Source: Simmondsia chinensis (lineage: Eukaryota; Streptophyta; Magnoliopsida; Caryophyllales; Simmondsiaceae). From it: a stretch of 64,000 nt of DNA. The first letter of the stretch is position 1; each line of letters begins with the position of its first letter. Positions 54,948-64,000 of this stretch are shown here, in pieces. The stretch is from positions 35,492,911 to 35,556,910 of the forward strand of contig JAGTTD010000007.1 in assembly GCA_018398585.1 (NCBI GenBank). Direction: 5' to 3'. The notes under the pieces were generated by a model, which ran no database searches, was not told the origin of the DNA, and saw only the letters and a list, made by a program, of their open reading frames with translations. Both the position numbers and the translations under genes were made by a program.

Positions 54948-56690
54948 GTTATTAACATGGTAAAAATGGTCATGCCAGAGTAACTTTTTATTTTTGATAA
55001 TTGAGTACAAGTTTGAAGACAAAAGGTGTACCACACGGCAACAACTCAGCGCCTCATAAAGACTCCATCCACAGAAAAAGGCGTACCGCACACGGACAAC
55101 AAAACAAAAAGAACAAAAAAACATAGCAAGTGTCAGCGTAATATTATAAAACTGTATGGCTATTATTTACTACAAGTTATATCATTAGTGTGCAAGTATA
55201 TCTTTTAACCTGACAATGACAACACATATTTTTTATTGTGTTTTAAATATGTTGACCGAGTATATCCAGGAATACATAAAACACTATTCTGGGGGTTAAT
55301 TACTTGGAAATTATGCGTGAAAGAACAATTAGCTTAAAAAATTATGCAAGGTTAGGTTAGACTTGTACTCTATATATATATATATATATATAGGGTTAGG
55401 TTAGACTTGGCGGCAGCAACGGCGGGTGCCAGGAGTGAATGGGTATGGGGGAGGGTGAGAGGGGTATGGAAGAAAGAGAAAAAACAGAGACGACGACGGT
55501 GGACTGGTGGGGGTCGGGGCAGCAGCAACTGCGATTGGCTGAGGTGAAAGAGAGAAAATAAGGGTTCGGGGTGGGAGAGGGTGAGGGGAGGAAGGGAAAA
55601 GATTGAAAAATTTTTATTTTATTTTTTGATCTCATAAAAAAGGGGGCCTACCTTGACTGTCTATTGTAATATACCGCCAAAATTTGTCCTCTCACCCTCT
55701 CACCTTCTAATAAGAATTGTGCTATATATATATATAAGTCTTTAAATTAACAGTCGTAGGACCATCTAGAATCTATTAATTTATAAGGATATTTTTAATT
55801 TTTTACTTAATAGTAAACATATTATAGTTAATTACTTATTAAGGTTTGATGGATTCAATTTATCAGATTAAGAGACCAAGTTAAGATTTAAAACACTATC
55901 TCTATATTTAATTAATTAAGAGTTCATTGAATTAGAATTAGCATAACAATTCAATGTAGTCAACTTATTTGACTTAACAATATGTACCCTTTAGCGAATT
56001 ATTAATTTATAAAGTATTTGGGACCTAATAAATACAAATGAAATATTTCATATATACTATCTTACAATTTTGTGGAGATTATTAATTTAATATATTGATC
56101 CTAAACTAGGATTGGACAACTTTATTATTTGAAAATATTATTAATTTATTGAGTATTAAGATAAAGAGGTATTACTGTATATACACATTGACAGAATGAC
56201 TTTCCAAGCAAAAGAGTATTTGACTCAGAATATTTGTGTGTGCACGAGCTGATTGATATAGTGGAGTAACTCCTTGGTGTATATACTGGTATTTCCTCCT
56301 TTAACCTACCGATGCAGGATTGCATTATCCTCACTCTTTTTGACTATATCAGAGCACCACGCTCTACATCTTGCATCCACGCAAGTTTGTTTTGCACTAG
56401 ATTTCTAGTCGTGGACGAACACTGCGATTTTGGCATCACCTCCACGCATTAGATATGGATTTGCGCTAAAGTTAATTTAGTCTTGGGAGAACACAACAAT
56501 ACTAGAGTCATCATTTGAAACTTGGGATGAGAAACTCTACAGCTATGTCTATTAGGGCCCAAGGCTTTACTAGGCCCAGATCAACTGTAAAGCAAATCTA
56601 GGGTTTTGCATGAGACTAAGAATAAGCTCTTTAAAATGTGGCAAATGACTTTGTAATACGTCATTCAATGACGTCACCCATATGATTAGT
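54948..56690. other. Intergenic stretch, no gene seen
   Basis: Contains (TA)n at 55372-55391, a GA/GGGAGAGGG-rich patch at about 55395-55600 and AT-rich sequence. 55260-55350 matches the upstream flank of BAHD copy B (41110-41210). The 79-codon open frame 55396-55635 is a low-complexity Pro/Ser reading and is not supported. Confidence 0.55.
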
Positions 56691-59508
56691 TAGAGATGGC
56701 CATGGGTCGAGCCTAGGCCAGGCCCTGGCCCTGCGAGCCTGGCCCAGGCCCAATGCCAGTGGGGTTTTTATTTTTTTTTGAAATATATATATCATTTTGA
56801 TCAAAAAATAATTATAATTTATTTGTAAATAATATAACATACAATACAATGAATCATAATTACAAATATATTTTATAAAATAAAATGTATCGTAATTTGT
56901 TAAAAAATACAACTATAATAATATAATAGTGTCATATAAAATTACAAATATATTTTATAAAAGAAAATATATTGTAAAAAAGTAGAATTATAACAATATA
57001 AATAAATTAATCTAAACTTCCTACAGTTGGTGCGGTACTTGTACTGGAGCTAGCGTCGTCTTCTTTATCGCTTGATGATTCCAATTTCAAACGGTCTTTG
57101 TCTCTATCCACTGCATCCATCTGGTCCTTCAAGAGCACCAACATTTCTAGGGTGGCCGGTGCTGGCTTCGCTCTCTTTGATCCAAGCAATCTACCACCTG
57201 CACTAAAAGCAGACTCCGAAGCTACTGTAGACATCGGACATGTTGGTATATCATGTGTCATGCTGGAAAGTATGGGATATTGGGTTTTATTTGAATTACA
57301 CCATTGCAAAATATCAAAATGTGGATTAGCCTCTGTCGGGTAGAATTTGATCATAGGTGAACGCATGTACAAAGAAAGCTCATCATATGGCATCGGACTT
57401 TGTTTGGGCTTTAATTAGTTAAACATATCCCACGCATATGATTTTTCTCGAGAAGAGGATGAAGATGATATCGAAGAAATCTTTGTATTAGATGATAATT
57501 TTTGCGAATGCACGGAAAATAAATTATGTAAATTTTCATCAACTTTAGCAACAAAAGATTTTACATCAGAAGTTGATTTCATTTTTCGCAAAATATTTGG
57601 GCAAATAATTCAAAACCCCGCAAATTTACAACGTGGATAAAAAACGGTGGCAATATAATATGCCATTAGTAATTCAGAATAATATTTAAAAAAATTTTCT
57701 ATTATAGCGGTAATGGAGCCTTGCAACATGGGGTTGGAGGAATTATCCATCATCTACGCAGTAATATCTATTACAGTCTAGATATTACGTGTGGAATGGT
57801 TGGGTAATACCATCCAAAAAATGTGGTACCCTCTTTGAAAATAACAAAAAATTTACAGATTTTATTAATTATATCTCAATCTATATTTTTTAGATTAAAA
57901 GAACTTAGATTTGCATGATTTTGCTGTACAAATTCAATTAAGTCGTCTTTATATGGTATGCATCTTTCTAACATTAAAACCATGGATGACCATCTATTGC
58001 GTGTATTTAATTTAAATTGTTTAAAAGGAACGCCGTGTGCGTCATCTTTAAATTTTTTTGCCTAATTTCGGATGTCTCAAATGCTTAACTACTTGTCTTT
58101 AAACTATCAGAGAAAAATCTATAAGTTGCATATAATCCATTACCATTAAATATAATATATGACAAATGCAACGTAAATAAAAATATTTTTCATCTAGCAT
58201 GGGCATCATATACCTAATTAATTGTTTCACAGATGAAGCATTATTAAAAGTAATACTGAAAATTTTGCTTTCTATCCCCACTCACGGCATGCGTTCATAA
58301 TGACACCCATGATTACATGAGCGCTGTGGGGATATTCAAATAAGCGAAAATAAATTATTCTTTTTTGCATAATGTAGGAAGAATCAATCCCATGTGCAGT
58401 TATGCACACGAAAGGTACATCGGATTTCGGCTTCCATGTATTAGACGTCAACGAGAACATGCTCGTGTTCGTCTTTGAAATTCCTCAAGTTCGTTTTTCA
58501 TATTTACAAATTCTTTAAATGCGTCCCGCTTCAAAGTGTTCCGAGGGACCCTTAGAGCAACAGGGTTTAACGCGGTTCTCCAGTACCAGACAAATCTAGG
58601 GTCTTTGCTGGTGGTAAATGATTTTTTAGCCAAAATAATGTATCTCATTAATTCGTGTCTATTAGTTTCTTGTGTAAACTTAAAGTTTGCAAGCGCACCA
58701 ATTGCTTGCTGTACGAGAGTTTGTTGAGTTCTATCCACATTTAATTCGGGGTGGCTTTTTTGCTAGGTGTCTTTTTAAAGTGTCAGTCCCACTATTAAGT
58801 GGATGCCTGAAGGCTTATGGAGGATTACATAGAGTACAATATACTTTAGCATGTTTACGATCTAATGTAGAATGTTTCCATACATTGCTAGTACTACGTC
58901 TATTGCTGCTCCTAGAGGTGTGGGTTTGAGTTTTATCATTGGTGGGTGTGGGTTCAGGTTCAGAACATCCTGCACCACCCAATTTAGGATACCCCTGCTC
59001 GTAGAGGTGTTCATGCTTCCAATCACAGGTGTCTGTGTAAGGAGGTGACGGAACAACCTCTAAAAAAGTACGTTCCTGGGTACTAAGCTCAACTCCTCTA
59101 GATTGGCTACTATTGTTACCCATTTTATGGAATTTAGGCGGTCAAGAAGAGTTAGAACTAGATCGATTAGCTCCAATTGAAGATGAATTATGTGCCACTA
59201 TATTGTTAGCTTATTATTATAAAAGCAAGTAAGGTAAATAAAAACGACAAATAAATAAAATTTCGATACAAATTTTACCAAAACGAAAACTGAAATTTGA
59301 ACTTCTATGAGTATAACACAATTGAAACTTCGAACATGAGAGATTGAGAGCAAAGAATTGATGGTAGAGAGGAGAGAATTGATGATTGTTGTATGGTAAA
59401 ATAAAAAAAAAATGGTTAGTATTTATAGAAAAAAAAAGAATTTTTAAAAAAGCTGTTGGGCAGGCGGGGGAAGCTCCCCAACCGGGCCGGGCCCGGTGGC
59501 CATCTCTA
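56691..59508 (-). mobile_element. Decayed autonomous hAT transposon
   Basis: Terminal inverted repeats TAGAGATGGCCA / TGGCCATCTCTA. The 8-bp target duplication TGATTAGT (56683-56690) / TGATCAGT (59509-59516) has one mismatch. Subterminal GGCCCTGGCC / GGGCCGGGCCC words may bind the transposase. The inside encodes a hAT transposase in pieces on the minus strand. 2818 bp. Confidence 0.95.
57007..59123 (-). pseudogene. hAT transposase, broken
   Basis: Right to left: the BED zinc-finger region with WKHSTLDRKHAKVYCTLCNP (58815-58880, frame from 59123); a middle part QQAIGALANFKFTQETNRHEL (58448-58738); WKPKSDVPFVCITAHGIDSSY (58272-58460); and the C-terminal dimerisation domain FDILQWCNSNKTQYPILSSM and STVASESAFSAGGRLL (57007-57393). 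The last is the hallmark of hAT transposases. The order is complete, but stops and frame changes separate the parts, and the catalytic core around 57400-58270 is badly decayed. An Ac/Tam3-like or RICESLEEPER-like member is likely. Confidence 0.92.
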
Positions 59509-61042
59509 TGATCAGTGAATGGCATAGGCCATCTATACGACCGTCAATCCATAGGCTCCGTTTGAAATTAAGAAAAATTGAAGGAATGAAAAAAGCAAGG
59601 GAAAAAATTTGAAGGGAAAGAAAATGATGCAGCAAGGTTAGCATTAATAGGAGGAACGGGGCATGACTTGGCATCACTGGGGGTAAGGGGCAACTTGGCG
59701 GCACCGGGTTGAAGTGCAGCTTGGCGGTACCGCCAAGGGGCTAGCATCTACGCCTGAATCTTGGAAGATCTAGGCCGTTCCAACCTTCACGAAAATCAAG
59801 GGGTACTTTTGGCAAGATTTCAAGATTAGTTAGGAAAGATTTCAAGAGGACAAATATATATTGTTATAATTATGTTTCACAGTAGCAATTTCTTATAAAA
59901 ATCTATCGAATTTTGAAAAATGATACCTAATTGATAAAATTTTACATTTCTAGGGTACCTAAGTGATAAATTGTTTAAACTCAAGGTACCTCATTGTATA
60001 TATCGAAATGTTAGGGTACCTAAATGATAAAGGTTCAAACCTCAGTGTATCTAAATGATAATTTTCCATTTTTTTAAGTGCAAGTCAGCATAAAGTAATA
60101 GAACCGTAACAAAGTTAAGTATATGGTAGCTAAAAAAAGCTTACAAAGTTAAACGTATCTCAAAGCATTTCAAAATCCCAAGGTATCTGAAAAATATGTT
60201 ATCAAACCTCAAGGTATTTGAACCAAATTTTCTCAAAAGATTATCACATTTAGGTACTGCGAGTTTAAATATTTCGTCAATTGCGTATTTTAAATGATAA
60301 ATACTATATTCACTTTATACTTTTTGTATATAACGAACATATGTAATCAACGAACTTATGTGACAAACAAAGCAGACCGTGGTGGTTAAACATGAAGCCG
60401 AGATCAAGTCCAATGCATAGGGGGTTGAGATGGTTTGGGCCAAAATTTCATTTTTTTTTTTGCCCCATTTTCCTCTCCATTTCAAGAGGAAAATTGTTTT
60501 CCTCAAATTCTATTATAAAGTTTTAGGGTTTTTCATTGGATTTTTTTCCTTTCCTCCAAACTTTTTTTCCTTTCTCAGCATTTTCTCTATTCCAAACGGA
60601 CCCCTAACCTATCTATAGTTTTGTTCACAACTCAGCGGTGGGCTGACATTGAGAGAAAGGCAACGATACAATCGTGTTGTATATCTATATATTTGTTTTA
60701 GTTCTAATTGGATGAGGAGAAAAAGACTCTGGATATCAATTTTCTTTTTTTTCTTTGCTTGGCACAATGTAATAGAAGGAAAACAATTTCCAGAGAAAAA
60801 TGTTTTCCACTCATCGGGGAATAAAGTCTCTATGCAAAATTCCAAATTTCTTGTCCAATTTGGAATCAGTATGGAGTAATTGGTCCAAATCCGAACTGGA
60901 CTCATCCATGACCGATAAAGAGGAAATACGAATAGTTTTGTGGATGATAATGACGATCTTTCATTGGTTTTCTTCCACTGAAATCAGGATTAACAAATGT
61001 GTCGTATCGTGTTATGTATTCGTATTATGCACAGGATCTTAG
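59509..61042. other. Spacer, no gene seen
   Basis: 59880-60230 has repeated GGTACCTAAGTGATAAA-like words, probably an old MITE. From about 60600 the sequence matches segment C spacer (44445-44830). The open frames here are not supported. Confidence 0.5.
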
Positions 61043-62080
61043 TAGTGAGGAGATTAGAATTCCTGCCCCGCGGTTGGCAAATGAAGGGATGGAAATTGCT
61101 TGGCAGCTGTTTGGACATGTCTCCCTCCACCTGAACGGCCAAATCATTTGGAGATAGGCCCTGCAGTGATCGCTCCAGCATGCTGTGCCTTATGCTCCAC
61201 AGCAGGTCGCTCGCCATCCCCTACTACTGCCATGGGTTGAGAATCGTAAAGATCCAGTTGATCAACATCACGCTCAGATAACTACACTTAATACCGATAC
61301 TCGGGGAAGTAACAGTGATAATGAGTCAACAACATCCGGGCCTGAATTCCCTCCAGGATTCGAGCCCATAACAGCAATCGATAACTCTCAAGATGAGGAT
61401 AGATTGATGTAGAGTCAGCTAGCATCAGCCCCATCAATTGAAGGGCCTACCACGGACGAGAGGAAGAAGGAAAAATTCCACACAACAAAAAGAGGGAGAA
61501 AAGCGATTAAACGCAAGATAAAGGAAAGAGAGAAGCGGGAGTTGCAAGACTTCGTAAAGGATAAGTCTCCTAGAAGTGATGTTGGAAAATCGTCTAAGAC
61601 AGCCGGAAAAGAGGGAAAAAACGGAATAGGGGAAGTCGAATCCACAAGATCACGGAAGAAGAGCATGATGAAAGGATCCTGAAAGCGGAGCGGGTAATAG
61701 AGATAGGAGGAAAGGTGAGTCTCAACTTTGATGGTTTCGACCCGGCCATGGTGGCAGACATTCTTGCCCAATGATATGGGTTCGGTGTTGGGTGTGGCTT
61801 CAGTCCCATTCCTGAGTCTTGTGCTGACCTTCTGGTTCTTCTCTAGCTAGGATCCCCGTGTGTGTTGGTTTTGCGCGCGCTGTTGTTTCTTGTCCCCCCG
61901 TCTTGTCTGGTTTTGTGCCCGTTGGTTGTTGTGTTGTGTTTTGGGGAGAGCGTTATTTGTTCCTGTTTTCTTGTTTTGTGTTTGCTGCTTTTGGTCCCCG
62001 TGTTGTTGCGGTCGGACTTTGGCCTCGCCTAGCGAGTGGCCGGCTTATTTAGTGACTTCGTCGCAATTTATCGAAAAAAA
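61043..62080 (+). mobile_element. LINE derivative without ORF2
   Basis: A perfect 16-bp duplication ATGCACAGGATCTTAG (61027-61042, 62081-62096) and a short A tail mark a target-primed insertion of 1038 bp. The 5' part reads as the end of a plant LINE ORF1 (GPEFPPGFEPI near 61345), with a Lys/Arg-rich part to about 61680. It then passes directly into a GT-rich 3' region ending TGACTTCGTCGCAATTTATCG. No endonuclease or reverse transcriptase sequence is present. Confidence 0.85.
61185..61412 (+). pseudogene. LINE ORF1 C-terminal fragment
   Basis: The stretch contains SNSDNESTTSGPEFPPGFEP. The acidic/Ser-rich plus PPGFE arrangement is typical of the C-terminal part of plant L1-type ORF1 proteins. 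It ends at a TAG (61410-61412). Another frame after it is very basic (GRKAIKRKIKEREKREL), then ends. The usual RNA-binding domain and zinc knuckle are upstream of the truncation and absent. Confidence 0.6.
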
Positions 62081-62508
62081 ATGCACAGGATCTTAGAAAA
62101 AGGAATGAACCCAAACCCAACCCTTTAATAAACAGTTTATACGGGTGATCTTTTTTTACATGCTAATTTGTTCAATTTATAAACATGTCAATTGTATACC
62201 ATATATTTGTTAAAATAAATTATCAAATCAATGTGATCAAGTATATTCAAATTATCTTACGTGACACATGCTATCAAAAAATTACATATTTAATAGTATG
62301 CCAGTTCAATAAATAACACAACTATATAAATGGGTTAACAATTTTAAATACTGGTTGACCCGATTAAAATCTAAATTCAACCTAATTATTTAAATGGATT
62401 AAACATGTCAATTCAAATTGAAAGTGACTCCGAAACCTTCGAACCAAACCCACGATCTTCATGTCGTATCATATTTTGCGAGTCAACCAACCCATAGAGT
62501 ATCAAGTT

Positions 62509-62690
62509 GCCCTGAGATCCGAATCAGTCTTAGCAGTCAGTTAGGTTCGTCCTGTTATGTTGGTTGTTGTTTTGTTGTTTGTAGTCCTGTTTGATCCTGT
62601 TCTTGTTTCTCCGTGCCCCTTTTTTAAGGGTTCGCTAGCTCGAGCGCCTGAATTGTACCGCGACCTGGTCGCTAACTAAAAAAAAAAAAA
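62509..62690 (+). mobile_element. 5'-truncated LINE tail, 182 bp
   Basis: GT-rich sequence ending GACCTGGTCGCTAACT plus a poly-A tail. Target duplication ATAGAGTATCAAGTT (62494-62508) / TAGAGTATTGAGTT (62691-62704), two mismatches. Confidence 0.8.
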
Positions 62691-63036
62691 TAGAGTATTG
62701 AGTTTCTACTTCGTTTGTTTCATAGGAAATTATTTTATTTTATGAAAAAAAAATTCTTTATAAAATGTTTTTACTAAAAATATTATTTTTCCTTGAAAAG
62801 TTCTCATCTGGTTAACCGTTCTTATGCCTAGTTAAAGAAAATTGCTTTATTTTATAAGTTTGTATGAGGTTTATACTTGGTGAAGTTGAGATTGGAATAA
62901 AGCATATGACTTGAAATTACTACAGAAAACTTATGCCCTTCCATGAAGAAATTATTTTCTCGTTTCATTGAGCGACGTGTCGAAATGAGAAGCTTACCAA
63001 AAGGAATTACTGTTTGCTACTTTTAGCATTAGACTT

Positions 63037-63126
63037 AACACACGTTTTTATGCTTGTTGGCCTAGGCCATACCCTTACGGGTGCGCCTATTATGCACTGA
63101 CTTATGTCGCTAGTTATTAAAAAAAA
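63037..63126 (+). mobile_element. 5'-truncated LINE tail, 90 bp
   Basis: Ends TATGTCGCTAGTTATT plus an A tail. Target duplication AGCATTAGACTT / AGCATTGGACTT (63025-63036, 63127-63138). The GTCGCTAACTA-like end is shared with the tail at 62509-62690. Confidence 0.8.
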
Positions 63127-63239
63127 AGCATTGGACTTTATAGGTACTTAGATTCTACACATGAAGTATTTTCCTTCTTAATGTTGTATGGTAACATTGC
63201 TTCTTCCATTAAGAAATGATCCTTAAGGATCAAAATGGT

Positions 63240-63730
63240 GTACCAAGTTACATCTTCGAGATTCGTCTCTCGGGAAGGACAAAAGCGACATCTGAAATGA
63301 AATCTTCATCCAATTCAAGTGCACTCATCGCATCAGGCGATAAACAGATCTCTAGATCAACACTACCGCCTCCTTCACAACCCGGGTATGCCGTGACTTG
63401 CCCGCTAAACTTGCATGAATACCCACTACGAACAGCGACCGCTTTTCCTAGTCCAAATTCATTCCCATACATGTCGAATCGAGGTGAACTTTCCATCATC
63501 ACACTGTTCTCGAATAACAGTCCAAGATGGTAAACAAACGGAGATTTCAACCATGTATGAACATAACAACGAATCGCTTTGTTGTTGTGATTTGCTATAC
63601 TGATTGGTGCGATAACATTGCTGCAATTCACCTGCTGTAGTAGTTGCTTTCAGTATCTGAATGCAATTTCCAAAGTCGTCATGGGACAATGGTGGGTCTA
63701 GCCTTTGCCTGTTGGTGCAGGCCATTTTAC
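63240..63730 (-). pseudogene. BAHD acyltransferase copy D, exon 2 only
   Basis: After the acceptor TTCACAG it reads NRQRLDPPLSHDDFGNCIQ. About 22 bp are missing near 63620 compared with copy C, which shifts the frame. The other frame then continues with CYVHTWLKSPFVYH, DMYGNEFGLGKAVAVRSGY and GGGSVDLEICLSPDAM. The normal stop is lost and the reading runs on for about 15 codons to 63248. Exon 1 would lie beyond base 64000 and cannot be checked. Confidence 0.9.
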
Positions 63731-63773
63731 CTGTGAAGAAAACATAAATTGAGTGAATGAGACAAACAAGACC

Positions 63774-64000
63774 CTAGGGTTGTTGAAACGGGTTTAAATG
63801 AGTCGAGTTGAGCTCAATATTTATTGTTTAAACTCGAGCTTGATAAGGCTTATTGAATTCAAATCAAGTTGAGTCTTAGTTGAGTTTTTCAGCTGTTATT
63901 CGGTTCGATAAGATATTAGTATGTTTGATATTTGGCTCGTTGGTCTAATAGCGCGGGGTAGAGCTTATTATCGAGCCAAGCCGAGCTTGTAACCTTAGTC
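63774..64000. repeat. hAT-like MITE, cut by window end
   Basis: Starts TAGGGTTGTTGAAACGGG and has GAGTCGAGTTGAGCTC and CGAGCCAAGCCGAGC words, like the MITE at 26115-26645. It lies in the intron of BAHD copy D. The right end is outside the window. Confidence 0.6.

Larger units (their letters stand above)
43230..55350. repeat. Duplicated segment C (intact BAHD copy)
   Basis: 44870-50400 matches segment A (12400-17950), with a solo LTR, a U6 pseudogene and SINEs added. The gene upstream flank 52640-52750 and, after several insertions, 55260-55350 match segment B (40860-40930 and 41110-41210). 44445-44830 matches segment D (60630-60980). The left edge near 43230 is only suggested by weak similarity to 11790-11900. 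Spacer open frames (43535, 45348, 46380, 47499) have no domain. Confidence 0.7.
60600..64000. repeat. Duplicated segment D (cut by window end)
   Basis: 60630-60980 matches 44445-44830 (GGATGAGGAGAAAA, TTGGCACAATGTAATAG words), and 63240-63730 is BAHD exon 2. The spacer between is mostly LINE insertions and AT-rich sequence. Confidence 0.7.

Noticed and set aside
55396..55635. Pro/Ser-rich 79-codon frame
   Set aside because: Low-complexity GA-rich DNA; no supporting start, domain or copy.
57098..57343. Plus-strand frame across the hAT C-terminal domain
   Set aside because: Shadow of the minus-strand dimerisation domain.
61858..62096. Cys/Val-rich frames near the LINE 3' end
   Set aside because: They lie in the GT-rich 3' untranslated part of a LINE.

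Overview
This is a piece of a plant nuclear chromosome, most likely from a woody eudicot. The evidence is Ty1/copia and Ty3/gypsy elements primed by initiator-tRNA-Met, hAT and Mutator-like MITEs, Au-type SINEs, plant LINE tails and an intron-containing plant acyltransferase family. I cannot name the species; an asterid such as Ericales is only a weak guess. No bacterial, organellar or CRISPR-like system is present.

Layout. 1-4532 is a truncated Ty3/gypsy element (5' LTR, gag, decayed pol). 4600-11700 is gene-free and holds MITE-like repeats, a 33-bp poly-C run, Au-type SINEs and a decayed minus-strand gypsy remnant (about 8560-10610). From about 11780 to the end the window is built of four related duplicated segments (A about 11780-21423, B about 25865-41210, C about 43230-55350, D about 60600 to the window end). 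Each carries a minus-strand BAHD (HXXXD-type) acyltransferase copy followed by related spacer. Only copy C (50404-52635, two exons, 447 aa) is intact. Copy A has lost its N-terminus and is split by a small LTR element. Copy B has a 4-bp duplication that shifts the frame. Copy D has a deletion in exon 2, and its exon 1 lies beyond the window. A fifth, more divergent fragment is at 41640-42130.

Transposons explain most of the rest: a 2.3-kb non-autonomous LTR element (19014-21300); a composite copia remnant (21424-25860); a 10.4-kb copia element (26031-36438) carrying a nested hAT MITE, a SINE and a solo LTR; a second solo LTR of the same family (48466-49469); two adjacent MITEs just upstream of the intact gene; a decayed autonomous hAT (56691-59508); and three 5'-truncated LINE insertions (61043-63126). 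Many boundaries are supported by target-site duplications, and several by an empty site in a paralogous copy in the same window.

The most unusual signals are three copies of a SINE whose head is derived from 5S rRNA and whose tail is Au-like; a 523-bp composite element with the same Au-like tail; a LINE copy that passes from an ORF1-like region to the 3' tail without any reverse transcriptase; a U6 snRNA retropseudogene with target-site duplication; and three different tandem-repeat arrays in the leader of the large copia element. All calls come from reading the sequence; no database search was run.
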